DNA from: Glaciihabitans sp.
GTDB lineage: Bacteria; Actinomycetota; Actinomycetes; Actinomycetales; Microbacteriaceae
Assembly (NCBI GenBank): GCA_025465535.1
Contig: JAODMY010000054.1
Location: 1 to 57,767, forward strand
Length of the DNA stretch: 57,767 nucleotides
Direction: 5' to 3'
Positions 35,214 through 44,315 of this stretch are shown in pieces. Within the stretch, counting starts at the first letter, position 1. Every line of letters starts with the position of its first letter. Under the pieces are notes generated by a model. The model was not told the DNA's origin. It worked only from the letters and a program-made list of their open reading frames with translations, and made no database searches. The translations under genes and the position numbers were made by a program.

Positions 35214-35483
35214 CTACAGCGCCCCGATCCACTCGGTAACCGCGGCCAGTGGGCCACGGGTCAGCGAGTAGATCGAACTGGTGCCGCGCTTTTCGGAGGT
35301 GACGAGGCCGACGTCTCGAAGCGCGCTCAGGTGTTGCGTGACGGACGGCTGCGCGATGCCGAGTTCGGCTGCGAGCGAACCAACCGAGCGCTGCTCCACC
35401 GCGAGGAGTTCGAGAATGCGTCGTCGGCGCGCGTCGCCGATCACGGCGAAAATGTCGGGGCTTGCGAGGTGATTCGGGCTCAT
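35214..35483 (-). CDS. ArsR-family winged-helix regulator
   Basis: The 89-residue protein is a single winged helix: FAVIGDARRRRILELLAVE, then SVGSLAAELGIAQPSVTQHL and VTSEKRGTSSIYSLT. No metal-binding cysteines are present, so it is probably not a metal sensor. Its ATG overlaps the thiL stop by 4 bp, so it is cotranscribed with thiL; regulation of nearby genes is unproven. Confidence 0.9.
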   Translation of the reverse strand: MSPNHLASPDIFAVIGDARRRRILELLAVEQRSVGSLAAELGIAQPSVTQHLSALRDVGLVTSEKRGTSSIYSLTRGPLAAVTEWIGAL

Positions 35484-36451
35484 CCGCGTTCTCCATTCCA
35501 GTCTTCGTAGGGATCCCAGCCGCCGCGCTCGTCGAACGCGGTGCCATCCACAAGCACGCCAGCGCCCGAAACAACTCGGCCGATCACGCGGAATCCGCCA
35601 GGCAAAATTGTCTCAGCGGGGAAGGTCGCAAGCAACGAGTGATCCTCGCCGCCGGTGAGCGCTTCGCGGGAGCCGACCGCACTCAGCGCGAGGTCGAGGG
35701 CCACTCCGCTCGCCATCGCGAGCCTGCGCGCATCGAGCGCCAGCCCATCGGAGAGGTCGAGCATGGCGGTTGCTCCGGCGAGCGCCGCGAGACGTCCGTC
35801 GGCGATCGGCGGGGTCGGCGCGAGCTGGGCGAGCACCTCGGGGCGCGCGAGCCTCAGCGAGGCGGCGGCGGCGGCGTCGGGCTCACCGCCGACGACTGCC
35901 TCGGCGAACAGCAGTCGCAGACCGGTCGCAGCGGCTCCGAGCACGCCGGAAACGGCGACGACTTCGCCCGCCCTCGCACCGGATCGCAGGATCGGCGCAC
36001 GCCCCTCGAGGTCGCCGAACGCTGTCACGGCGAAGGTGAGTGTCGCGGAGACCGACAGGTCGCCGCCGACGACGCCGCAGCCCGGGGCCATAGCGGCGCA
36101 TCCGTCGCGCAGTCCGTCGGCAAACTCCTCGAGAAAGGTGACGGGGGTCTCGGCTGGTGCGGCGACCGCGACCACGAGACCGGTTGGGACGGCGCCCATC
36201 GCGGCGACATCCGCGAGATTGGATGCCGCGGCCTTCCAGCCGAGATCGTGCGCGGACGACCAGGCGAGACGGAAGTCCGGCCCGTGAACCAGCATGTCGG
36301 TCGTGACGACGAAGCGGCCATCCGGCGCCTCGAGCAGTGCCGAGTCGTCTCCGGGTCCGACCAGTGCGGCAGATGCCGACGGCAGTCGCGGGAAGATCCG
36401 CGCGAGCGTCGCGCCCTCGCCGATTCCGCCAAGGGTGTCGGCTGTGGTCAT
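35480..36451 (-). CDS. thiL: thiamine-monophosphate kinase
   Basis: ThiL phosphorylates thiamine monophosphate to the diphosphate cofactor. The 323-residue protein has VGPGDDSALLEAPDGRFVVT, TTDMLVHGPDFRLAWSS, NLADVAAMGAVPTGLVV and GGEDHSLLATFP, the usual ATP and substrate motifs. The ATG at 36451 has AAAGAG just upstream. It is divergent from the DUF3515 gene by 58 bp, a common actinobacterial neighbourhood. Confidence 0.95.
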   Translation of the reverse strand: MTTADTLGGIGEGATLARIFPRLPSASAALVGPGDDSALLEAPDGRFVVTTDMLVHGPDFRLAWSSAHDLGWKAAASNLADVAAMGAVPTGLVVAVAAPAETPVTFLEEFADGLRDGCAAMAPGCGVVGGDLSVSATLTFAVTAFGDLEGRAPILRSGARAGEVVAVSGVLGAAATGLRLLFAEAVVGGEPDAAAAASLRLARPEVLAQLAPTPPIADGRLAALAGATAMLDLSDGLALDARRLAMASGVALDLALSAVGSREALTGGEDHSLLATFPAETILPGGFRVIGRVVSGAGVLVDGTAFDERGGWDPYEDWNGERG

Positions 36452-36509
36452 CTCTTTATCGTCCCATGCGCGCAGCTTGGCCGCCGCCCGATGAGTTAGC
36501 CTGATCCGG

Positions 36510-37043
36510 ATGAGAGCGAAGCTGGGGCTGGCCGCGGCCGGGGTCGTACTGCTCGGTCTCTTGAGCGGATGCGCCGCCACCGTCGCGCTGACACCGGCCC
36601 ACGACGACACCAACGCGCTCTGCGGAACCGTCGTCGCGCTTCTGCCCGACACCGTCTCCACCCTCAGCAAGCGGCTCACGAACGCGCAGGGCACGGGCGC
36701 GTGGGGGCCGAACGCGGAGATCTACCTTCGTTGCGGCGTTGCGGTACCGGATCCGACCTCGACCCTGCCGTGCGTCACGGTGCAGGGCATCGACTGGCTC
36801 TACAACGCGCTGCCGAACCAGATCTACATCTTCACGACCTTTGGGCGTAACCCCGCAGTCGCCGTGACGGTCAATTCGAAGAACGTCAAAGCGGACGGCA
36901 ATGCCGCCCTCACCGATTTGGCTGAGGCCGTCGCGCCCATCAAGGCAACACACCGCTGCGTCGCGGACGAGACCCTGCAAAATGGCGAGCCGGTGAACAC
37001 CCCGAGCGCAACGCCGACGCCGACGCCAGCGCCGACGAATTAG
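36510..37043 (+). CDS. DUF3515 family lipoprotein
   Basis: The 177-residue protein has a lipoprotein signal (LGLAAAGVVLLGLLSGC, lipobox LLSGC) and a DUF3515-type body with paired cysteines (LCGTVVALLP, LRCGVAVPDP, CVTVQGIDWLY). Function is unknown; the family lies next to ddl and thiL in many actinobacteria. The tail is Pro/Thr-rich. TAGCCT ends 7 bases before the ATG, suggesting a leaderless start. Its stop directly abuts the convergent ddl stop. Confidence 0.9.
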   Translation: MRAKLGLAAAGVVLLGLLSGCAATVALTPAHDDTNALCGTVVALLPDTVSTLSKRLTNAQGTGAWGPNAEIYLRCGVAVPDPTSTLPCVTVQGIDWLYNALPNQIYIFTTFGRNPAVAVTVNSKNVKADGNAALTDLAEAVAPIKATHRCVADETLQNGEPVNTPSATPTPTPAPTN

Positions 37044-38201
37044 TTATCCGCGCGGCCCGTCGAGTCCGACGAGTTTGCCCGCGATCCCGCCGGCCGCTCG
37101 AAGCGCCGCTCCGGAACCGAACCCTGACGCCGGGGCGACGACGCGGTGGTCCCGCGCCTCGATCAGGGCATCCTTCAACACCTGCGCCGGCGGCACGGTC
37201 GGCGCCCAGAGGTAGAGCGCCATCGCACCGGGGATGGAGTTGACCTCGTTGACGTACAGGTCGTTCGTCTTCTCGTCGAGGAGCAGATCCACCCGCACGA
37301 TTCCGGTGAGGCCGGTGACCTCGGCCGTGCGCAGGGCTACCTCGCGTGCCTTCTCCGCGACACCGGGCGCCAGCTTCGCCGGGAACTCCCGCGGCGCGCT
37401 CATGAACCCCGTTTCGCTGCCAGCGCCACCGGAGAGGTACTTCTCCGCGTAGGAGTACAGGCCGGACTTGGCGTCAGCTTTCTCGGCGCGAAGCGGACGC
37501 TCGACCGCCGTCGTCTCGAGCGATGGGAAGGTCCGGAACGAGATGTTGAGATCGACGAGATCCGGACGGTAGGGCTCGACAACGGCACCGGCACGCAGGT
37601 GCGCGCTGGCCTGGGCGATCGCGCGGGCCGCCTCGACATCCTCGACGATCTCGATGCCGATCGACGATCCGCCGAAGCGCGGCTTCACGATGTAGGGACC
37701 CTCGAATGACGGGTCGACGATTGAAGAGAGCAGTTCGCGGCGCAGCGTCGGGACGCCGGCGACCTCCATGAGGCCGCCGAACGCGAGCTTGTCCATGCCG
37801 ACCGCACCAGCGAACAGCGAAGATCCGGTGGCCGGGATGCCGAGTAGCGCGAACAGTGCGGCCGCTCCCCCGCCCTCGCCGACGCCGCCGTGCAGGGTCA
37901 TCAACACCGCGGAGATCTCGAGTTCGTCCGCACCGAGACGCCTCTTGATGAAGAGCCCGGAGTTGCCGGAGAGCCGCACTTCAATCGGCTTGGACCCGGA
38001 TGGCACACCATCGATGAAGTCCTTCGCCTCGCTGCCGGACGGCACGAGAAACCACTCGCCCGACGGCGCCCAGTAGATCGGCAGGACCGCTTCGCCGCTC
38101 GTCGTCAGCACGCGCTCGGCCTGCAGTCCGGTAAGGATCGAGATCTCGTGTTCGGGGGACGGGCCTCCGAACAGCACTGCCCACTGGGAACTGTCGCTCA
38201 T
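37044..38201 (-). CDS. ddl: D-alanine--D-alanine ligase (divergent)
   Basis: This ATP-grasp ligase (385 residues) should make the D-Ala-D-Ala dipeptide for peptidoglycan. It shows VLFGGPSPEHEISILTG, LHGGVGEGGGAAALFALLGIP, YIVKPRFGGSSIGIEIV and the metal loop NEVNSIPGAMALYLW. The serine-cluster and omega-loop regions differ from typical Ddl, so another D-amino acid at the second position is possible. The ATG at 38201 is preferred; a GTG 12 bases earlier exists. It follows the membrane Mur ligase by 60 bp. Confidence 0.88.
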   Translation of the reverse strand: MSDSSQWAVLFGGPSPEHEISILTGLQAERVLTTSGEAVLPIYWAPSGEWFLVPSGSEAKDFIDGVPSGSKPIEVRLSGNSGLFIKRRLGADELEISAVLMTLHGGVGEGGGAAALFALLGIPATGSSLFAGAVGMDKLAFGGLMEVAGVPTLRRELLSSIVDPSFEGPYIVKPRFGGSSIGIEIVEDVEAARAIAQASAHLRAGAVVEPYRPDLVDLNISFRTFPSLETTAVERPLRAEKADAKSGLYSYAEKYLSGGAGSETGFMSAPREFPAKLAPGVAEKAREVALRTAEVTGLTGIVRVDLLLDEKTNDLYVNEVNSIPGAMALYLWAPTVPPAQVLKDALIEARDHRVVAPASGFGSGAALRAAGGIAGKLVGLDGPRG

Positions 38202-38261
38202 GTGTATCCACAACGCTTGGGGCCGCGATCAGGTACGACCGGGGTCCCGTGCGCGGCGATG

Positions 38262-39803
38262 TCACGGGTAATGGTCTGGTAAGTCGTTCTCATAGAGAAT
38301 AACGCCTCGCTCGCCGGCCTGATCCAGCGCCGCTGCCACGGCATCCGCTCGCTTGTCAAAAGTCTGCACGGGATGGCCGCCGGTTCCCTCGAACCCGTCG
38401 ACGAGCGCCTTGCGATTGGTGCGGGCAATCGCGAACAGGTATCCGCCCGCGGCGGCGACGGATGCCGCGAACGCGCGGTTGCGCTCGTACTGCACGTGTC
38501 CGAGTTCGACCATCCCCGGAGTGACGACCACGAGGTTGCCGCCGCGCTCGCGAGCGATCTCTGCGGCCCCGTGCAGTGCGCGATCCGCGCCGACCGGGTT
38601 CGAGTTGTACGTGTCGTCGATCACGACGAGCCCGTTTTCTGCCTGCTGAACCTCGGCGCGGTGGTGAGAATCCGGCAGAGCTCCGAGGCGCGGCGCGATG
38701 GTCTTCAGGTCCAACCCGAGCGCGACCGCGATGCCGACCGCAATGGCGAGGTTCACGGCATGGCCGACATTCGGGATGTGAACGGCCGCCGTCTCGCTTC
38801 CGACGCTCACCGTCCCCTTGTCGCCGTCCACCACGACGTCCGCCGGGACCTCGGGATGCACGGACACCGTCACGACCCGCTTGCCCTCCGCGCGGCACTT
38901 CTCGGCGAGGCCGGCCAGCTCTTTCTCATCGATGGGCAGCACGACCGTGCCGGCCTTTTCGGTAATCTCCGACTTCGCCTTGAATATCGTTTCGCGCGAT
39001 CCCATCCGGGCGAGGTGCGCCTCGCCGATGGTCGTGATGGCGGCAACATCCGGTGGGAAATACTTGCTCAGCTCGCGGATCTCGCCCGTCCCGTAGACAC
39101 CCATCTCGGCGACGAACACCTCGGTCCCCGGCACGACCCGCTCGTTGACGGCGCGCGAGAGGCCCATCAGGTTGTTGAAGCTCGCGGGGCTGGCGACGAC
39201 GCCGAAGCTGCCGGACAGCAGGTGCGCGACGTAACCCTTGGTCGAGGTCTTGCCGTACGAGCCCGTGATCGCGACGACCTTCGGCCGTACCTGGCCGAGC
39301 CGCTTGCGAGCACTCACCACGAACTTCCGAGAGAGCCGCTTCTCGATCGGCGCGAGGATGACGAGCGCGAGGTCGGTGAGGATGGGCGCGATCAGCAGCG
39401 TCAGCGGGATTCCGGCCGTCCCGATCAGCAGCGACAGTCCGGCGCCGACGATGAGCACGATGACGATCCAGGCAACCAGAAGTCGCTTGAGGCGAGCAGT
39501 CCAGGCGAGCTTCGACGACCTGCCCCTTACGCTGAGCCCGAGGGGCAACACGAGGACGATCAGGAACGAAATCAGCGTGCGAATGATGCCGAGTGAGCCC
39601 GGTGAGTAGCCGGCAAGAATATTCACAAAAGCGGCCAGCGCGAGACCGAGGTTCCACGGCGCCTTGACCAGCCAGAGCCAGGCGATGCGGGTCACCCACG
39701 GCGCGATGTAGTGCTCTCGCTGCGCCACCCGCAGCCACTTCGCTGCCGTGGGCAGTGCGATTACGATGCCAACCGCGACGAAGATCCAGTACGTCAGGTT
39801 CAC
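38262..39803 (-). CDS. membrane-anchored Mur ligase (MurF-like)
   Basis: The 513-residue protein begins with a membrane domain of about five or six helices (residues 1-180; LTYWIFVAVGIVIALPTA, LISFLIVLVLPLGLS, LLVAWIVIVLIVGAGLSLLI) and then a Mur ligase: ITGSYGKTSTKGYVAHLL, AEMGVYGTGEIREL, HRAEVQQAENGLVVIDDTYN. It resembles MurF, which adds D-Ala-D-Ala to the UDP-MurNAc tripeptide, but the membrane part is unusual. The GTG at 39803 overlaps the hydrolase stop by 4 bp. ddl follows, supporting a paired role. Confidence 0.85.
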   Translation of the reverse strand: MNLTYWIFVAVGIVIALPTAAKWLRVAQREHYIAPWVTRIAWLWLVKAPWNLGLALAAFVNILAGYSPGSLGIIRTLISFLIVLVLPLGLSVRGRSSKLAWTARLKRLLVAWIVIVLIVGAGLSLLIGTAGIPLTLLIAPILTDLALVILAPIEKRLSRKFVVSARKRLGQVRPKVVAITGSYGKTSTKGYVAHLLSGSFGVVASPASFNNLMGLSRAVNERVVPGTEVFVAEMGVYGTGEIRELSKYFPPDVAAITTIGEAHLARMGSRETIFKAKSEITEKAGTVVLPIDEKELAGLAEKCRAEGKRVVTVSVHPEVPADVVVDGDKGTVSVGSETAAVHIPNVGHAVNLAIAVGIAVALGLDLKTIAPRLGALPDSHHRAEVQQAENGLVVIDDTYNSNPVGADRALHGAAEIARERGGNLVVVTPGMVELGHVQYERNRAFAASVAAAGGYLFAIARTNRKALVDGFEGTGGHPVQTFDKRADAVAAALDQAGERGVILYENDLPDHYP

Positions 39804-40537
39804 GAACCCACCTCCGCAACCAGCATCTGAAGCTCGCTGCGCACCTCGTCCTCGAGGTGGCCTTCGAGCAGGTGCCCGGCGCCCGTAATCGTTCTGAAGT
39901 GCGCACCCCGGATGAACCGGGAGGCCGCGAGTCCAGCATCCGCCGGAGCCGCCGGATCGTCCTCGCCCCACACCATCCGTGTCGGCGCCGTGATGCGAAC
40001 CAGCGAGTCCTCGTACCGCTCGTTGGTCACCTTCACGAGCACGTCGCGCATGATGCCGCGAGCGTTGCGGTAGTCGGTCGAGCCGCGCTTCTCACGCTGG
40101 GCCTCCATGGTCTTCTTCGAAACGAGGCCAAGGCGAGCGAGCCGACGCAGGATGCGGAACCCGAGCGCGGGCGCGGGCGCGGGCACCAGCCGAACGAGTG
40201 GCACTCCGGTCAGCACCAGCCCGCGGACCAGCTCCGGATGGGTTGCCGCGAGATGCACGGCGACCCGGCCACCGAACGAGTGCGCGACGATCACGACCGG
40301 GCCGAATCCTGCGATGGCCTCGGCGAGCGAATCGGCGTACTCCTGGCTCCCCCACGCGGTCGGCGGCGGGGGCGTAATCCCAAACCCCGGCAGGTGGATG
40401 GAGACGGCGTCCATCCCCTCCACGATCCTGGAAAAATCGGTGCCGGTGCGCATCCATCCGTGAAGAGCGATCACCGTGGGGGGCGTCGATCCGGTCTTCT
40501 CAGCAAGCAGGGCGCCGTCGGCGAGGGCTGTAAGCAA
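39800..40537 (-). CDS. alpha/beta hydrolase in the Mur ligase/ddl operon
   Basis: The 245-residue hydrolase has VIALHGWMRTGTDFSR, nucleophile elbow AHSFGGRVAVHLA, acid in WGEDDPAAP and catalytic His in TGAGHLLEGHL. It lies 3 bp after gpsA and overlaps the Mur ligase by 4 bp, so it belongs to this envelope operon. A lipid or peptidoglycan-precursor substrate would fit, but that is inference. Confidence 0.86.
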   Translation of the reverse strand: MLTALADGALLAEKTGSTPPTVIALHGWMRTGTDFSRIVEGMDAVSIHLPGFGITPPPPTAWGSQEYADSLAEAIAGFGPVVIVAHSFGGRVAVHLAATHPELVRGLVLTGVPLVRLVPAPAPALGFRILRRLARLGLVSKKTMEAQREKRGSTDYRNARGIMRDVLVKVTNERYEDSLVRITAPTRMVWGEDDPAAPADAGLAASRFIRGAHFRTITGAGHLLEGHLEDEVRSELQMLVAEVGS

Positions 40538-40540
40538 CGG

Positions 40541-41560
40541 CTACTCTCCCTGTGGCGTCGGATCTGTGGTCAGGTGGGGCGCGATGGCCCGAGGATTCAG
40601 CGTACCGGCCAGAACCTCTGCGACCTGGCTCACGATCGGCATTTCGACTCCGACGGCGAGCGCGAGCTCGAGGATGGGCGCGACCGACGACAGGCCCTCC
40701 GCGGTCTGGTTCATCTGCTTGATGACCTCGCTGAAGCTGTACCCCTGGCCGAGAAGCCGTCCAGCCGTGTTGTTGCGGGACAGCGGAGACTCGCAGGTCG
40801 CGATGAGGTCGCCGAGCCCGGCTAGCCCCGCGAGCGTCTCCGCGCGAGCGCCGTACGCGACCGCGAAGTCGGTCATCTCGGCGAGTCCGCGGGTGATGAT
40901 CGAGGCCTTGGTGTTCTCGCCGTACCCGACGCCATCCACGATCCCGATAGCGACGGCAATGAGGTTCTTGAGGACTCCGCCGAACTCCGTGCCGATGACA
41001 TCGGTGTTCACGAAGGAGCGGAAATAGGGATTGGTCGCGACCGTCGCCACGGCCGTCGCGGTCTCGAGGCTCTCCGACGAGATCACCGCCGCGGTCGGCT
41101 GTTCGCGCGCAATTTCTAGCGCGAGGTTGGGGCCGGATGCCACGGCCACCCGCTCCGACGGAAGCTCGAGCTCTTCGTAGAGCACCTCGCTCATTCGCAG
41201 GCGAGTCCCCTTTTCGACGCCCTTCATGAGCGAGACGACGACCGAATCCGGTGCCAGCAACGGAGCGATCGTGCCGAGGTTCTCGCGAAGCGACTGGCTC
41301 GGCACCGAGATGTAGACCTGCTCGGCACCCTCGAGAACGAATTCGAGGCTGGAGGAGGCCCGCAGCGACCGGGGCAGGTTGATGCCGGGCAGGTAGTCGC
41401 TGTTGCGCTTGGACTCCGAGATCTCCCGAGCCATCTCGGGGCGCCGTGCCCACAGCACCACATCGGCACCACCATCGGCAAGGATCTTCGCGAATGTCGT
41501 TCCCCACGATCCGGCACCGAGCACGGCCACCCGCTGGCCGGGCTCGCCGTCGCCGGTCAA
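40541..41560 (-). CDS. gpsA: glycerol-3-phosphate dehydrogenase [NAD(P)+]
   Basis: GpsA makes sn-glycerol-3-phosphate for phospholipids. The 339-residue protein has RVAVLGAGSWGTTFAKILAD (dinucleotide fold), ASGPNLALEIAREQPTAAV, GGVLKNLIAVAIGIVDG with the catalytic Lys, and TAGRLLGQG. The start is a TTG at 41560 that overlaps the plsC stop (TTGA); the next possible start is a GTG ten codons in. Placement after plsC is a functional pair. Confidence 0.95.
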   Translation of the reverse strand: MTGDGEPGQRVAVLGAGSWGTTFAKILADGGADVVLWARRPEMAREISESKRNSDYLPGINLPRSLRASSSLEFVLEGAEQVYISVPSQSLRENLGTIAPLLAPDSVVVSLMKGVEKGTRLRMSEVLYEELELPSERVAVASGPNLALEIAREQPTAAVISSESLETATAVATVATNPYFRSFVNTDVIGTEFGGVLKNLIAVAIGIVDGVGYGENTKASIITRGLAEMTDFAVAYGARAETLAGLAGLGDLIATCESPLSRNNTAGRLLGQGYSFSEVIKQMNQTAEGLSSVAPILELALAVGVEMPIVSQVAEVLAGTLNPRAIAPHLTTDPTPQGE

Positions 41561-42345
41561 AACGATCCCGTTTCAGCCTGGTGGTTCTTCGACGGGTCCC
41601 AGCGCTCGGCTGGTGCCTTCTCGCCGCGCAACCGCTCGAGCAGCGCCGTGATGTCGTTCATCACCAGGTTGGTCGCTTCCGCGAGCGTCGCGGTGTTGAG
41701 CGGGCGCCCGCTGAAGGCCGTGAGATCGACGGGATCGCCGTACAGCACGTCGATCTTCTTACGCGGGAACAGGCTCAGCTTGCCGTAACGCGGCAGCACG
41801 TTCTGGGTACCCCAGTGCGCGACCGGGATGATCGGTACGCCGGCCTCGAGCGCCATCCGCACGGCACCGAACTTGCCCCGCATGGGCCAGAGGTCCGGGT
41901 CGCGGGTCAGCGTACCCTCGGGATAAATGATCACCGCGAGGCCGTTTTCGGTGATGTGCTCGGCCGCCGCGAGCGGATCGGCACCGCGCGTCACTCCAGC
42001 GCGCTGCACGGGTACCTGGCCGGACTTGCGCAGCAGAAACCCAAGCACCGGGACCTCGAACAGGGATGCCTTGGCGAGGTAGCGCGGCATCCGGTTGGCC
42101 TTCCACATCGCGATTCCGATCACGAGCGGATCGATTTCGCTGTAGTGATTTGGCGCGAGAACGAAGGCGCCGACCGCGGGAACCTTGTCGACGCCGGCGA
42201 CGCTGATCTTCGAGATCGCTCCCATGAACGGGAGCACGAGCACCGCGAAAAACCGAAACAGCGGGGTCTTCTCAGACCTGCGCCTGCTGGATCCGGCCTT
42301 CGCAGGCCGGGCGGGCTTCTTCGCCGCCGGGGATGTCGCGCTCAC
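41557..42345 (-). CDS. plsC: 1-acyl-sn-glycerol-3-phosphate acyltransferase
   Basis: PlsC acylates lysophosphatidate. The 262-residue protein has the acyltransferase motif APNHYSEIDPLVIG (HX4D) and YPEGTLTRDPDLWPMRGKFG, with VPIIPVAHWGTQN after. The N-terminus is Lys/Arg/Ala-rich, then a hydrophobic stretch (RFFAVLVLPFMGAIS). It lies 8 bp after murA and overlaps gpsA by 4 bp. Confidence 0.94.
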   Translation of the reverse strand: MSATSPAAKKPARPAKAGSSRRRSEKTPLFRFFAVLVLPFMGAISKISVAGVDKVPAVGAFVLAPNHYSEIDPLVIGIAMWKANRMPRYLAKASLFEVPVLGFLLRKSGQVPVQRAGVTRGADPLAAAEHITENGLAVIIYPEGTLTRDPDLWPMRGKFGAVRMALEAGVPIIPVAHWGTQNVLPRYGKLSLFPRKKIDVLYGDPVDLTAFSGRPLNTATLAEATNLVMNDITALLERLRGEKAPAERWDPSKNHQAETGSF

Positions 42346-42353
42346 GGAAGGGG

Positions 42354-43718
42354 TTAGCCCTCGTAGACGAAGTCAGCCCCGAGAAGCGCGAGCTTGTCGA
42401 TGAAGTGCTCGTAGCCGCGGCTGATGATGCCAACGTTGCTGATGGTCGACTTCCCCTCGGCGGTGAGCGCCGCGATGAGGTGGCTGAAGCCACCGCGGAG
42501 GTCGGGAACCACAACGTCGGCTCCGTGCAGCGGTGTCGGCCCCGTGATGACGGCCGCCTGCTCGAACTCGCGACGGGCGACCCGGCGGGTGTGGCCGGCG
42601 AGACCGTTCTTGTGAACGACGATGTCGGCACCCATCGCGATCAGGGCGTCGGTGAACCCGAAGCGGTTCTCGTACACGGTCTCGTGCACGATCGAGACGC
42701 CGTCGGCCTTGGTCAGGGCGACGATGAGCGGCTGCTGCCAGTCGGTCATGAAGCCGGGGTGCACATCCGTCTCGACGACGACGGGCTTGAGCGGGCCGCC
42801 CGGGTGATAGAAACGGATGCCATCCTCGTGAATGTCGAACGCTCCGCCGACCTTGCGGAAGATGTTGAGGAACGTCATGAGCTCCTGCTGCTTCGCGCCG
42901 CCGACGAAGATATCGCCCTCGGTCGCGAGAGCAGCGGATGCCCAGCTGGCGGCCTCGTTGCGGTCGAAGAGCGCGCGATGCTCGTAGCCGTGCAGCTTGT
43001 CGACGCCCTCGATGAAAATCACGCGGTTGGGCTCGACGTTGATGATCGCGCCCATCTTCTGCAGGATGGCGATGAGATCCATGATCTCCGGCTCGATGGC
43101 CGCATTCTTCAGCTCGGTGACGCCCTCGGCGCGAACCGCGGTGAGCAGAACCTGCTCTGTGGCCCCCACGCTCGGGTACGGCAGCTCGATTTCGGCCCCT
43201 TTGAGCCCGTTGGGCGCGGTAAGGCGGATGCCCTCGTAGCCCTTGTCGACGACGGCACCGAACGCGCGCAGCGCATCCATGTGGAAGTCGATGGGGCGGT
43301 CGCCGATGCGGCAGCCACCGAGGTCCGGGATGAGTGCTTCGCCGAGGCGGTGCAGAAGCGGTCCGCAGAACAGGATCGGGATGCGGCTCGAGCCGGCCAG
43401 CGCGTCGATCTCGGCGAAGTGGGCCTTCAACACGTTGCTCGGATCGAGCACCAGCGTTCCGGGCTCCGGCTCGGTGACCGAAACGCCGTACGCGTTCAGC
43501 ATGCCGGTCACGACGTTGACGTCACTGATGTCCGGAACATTCCGCAAGATACTCGGGGTGTCCCCGAGGAGAGCTGCGACCATGGCCTTGGTTGCGAGGT
43601 TCTTCGCCCCGCGGATCTCGATCCGACCGCGCAACGGCTTGCCACCGTTGATCACGATCTTGTCGGACTTCAGGCCAACGCGCCCGCCCGCCTTTTGGGC
43701 ATCTGTAATGAGGCTCAT
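42354..43718 (-). CDS. murA: UDP-N-acetylglucosamine 1-carboxyvinyltransferase
   Basis: MurA starts peptidoglycan precursor synthesis by adding enolpyruvate to UDP-GlcNAc. The 454-residue protein has RGAKNLATKAMVAALLGD (Lys-Asn site), GGCRIGDRPIDFHMDAL with the catalytic Cys that fosfomycin attacks, and RGGFSHLIAALTAEG. Cysteine rather than aspartate suggests fosfomycin sensitivity at the target. It directly abuts leuD (stop to start 0 bp), so leucine and envelope genes share a transcript. Confidence 0.97.
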   Translation of the reverse strand: MSLITDAQKAGGRVGLKSDKIVINGGKPLRGRIEIRGAKNLATKAMVAALLGDTPSILRNVPDISDVNVVTGMLNAYGVSVTEPEPGTLVLDPSNVLKAHFAEIDALAGSSRIPILFCGPLLHRLGEALIPDLGGCRIGDRPIDFHMDALRAFGAVVDKGYEGIRLTAPNGLKGAEIELPYPSVGATEQVLLTAVRAEGVTELKNAAIEPEIMDLIAILQKMGAIINVEPNRVIFIEGVDKLHGYEHRALFDRNEAASWASAALATEGDIFVGGAKQQELMTFLNIFRKVGGAFDIHEDGIRFYHPGGPLKPVVVETDVHPGFMTDWQQPLIVALTKADGVSIVHETVYENRFGFTDALIAMGADIVVHKNGLAGHTRRVARREFEQAAVITGPTPLHGADVVVPDLRGGFSHLIAALTAEGKSTISNVGIISRGYEHFIDKLALLGADFVYEG

Positions 43719-44315
43719 CTATTTCACCGGCAATGTTTTGGGCCGCCACGGTTCGCGGCGCGATTCGAATTCTGTGATTCGCGCCTCGTCGCGCAGGGTT
43801 AGGCCAATGTCGTCCAGGCCTTCGAGCAAACGCCACCTAGTGTAATCATCGATTTCGAAAGGGACCACGAGTTCGCCGATTGTTGCGGTCTTCGCCGTGA
43901 GGTCGACCGAGATCTGGATGCCGGGATTCGCGTCGATGGCAGCCCAGATTTTCTCCACGTCCGGCTCGGTGATCGTTCCGGTGAGCAGCCCCTGCTTTCC
44001 GGAGTTGCCGCGGAAGATGTCGCCGAAGCGCGGGCTGAGGACGGCCGTGAATCCGAAGTCGCGAAGCGCCCATACGGCGTGCTCGCGGCTCGATCCGATA
44101 CCGAAGTCGGTGCCGGCGATGAGGATTCCGCCATGCGCGTATTCGGGCTGGTTGATCACGAAGTCCGGATTTTGGCGCCACGCGGAGAACAGCGCGTCGT
44201 CGTATCCGGTCTTCGTCACCCGCTTGAGGAACACCGCGGGGATGATCTGGTCGGTGTCGACGTTCGCGCGCTTCAGCGGAACCGCCGTGCCGGTGAGTAC
44301 CGAAATCTTGTCCAT
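43719..44315 (-). CDS. leuD: 3-isopropylmalate dehydratase small subunit
   Basis: LeuD is the swivelling small subunit of isopropylmalate isomerase. The 198-residue protein reads [40 protein letters not shown] and [11 protein letters not shown], the standard pattern. Its start overlaps the leuC stop by 1 bp, giving the fixed 1:1 pair. Confidence 0.97.
   Translation of the reverse strand: MDKISVLTGTAVPLKRANVDTDQIIPAVFLKRVTKTGYDDALFSAWRQNPDFVINQPEYAHGGILIAGTDFGIGSSREHAVWALRDFGFTAVLSPRFGDIFRGNSGKQGLLTGTITEPDVEKIWAAIDANPGIQISVDLTAKTATIGELVVPFEIDDYTRWRLLEGLDDIGLTLRDEARITEFESRREPWRPKTLPVK

Noticed and set aside
36452-36509. TPP riboswitch before thiL
   Set aside because: The 58-bp divergent gap is too short and lacks the conserved TPP-box sequence.
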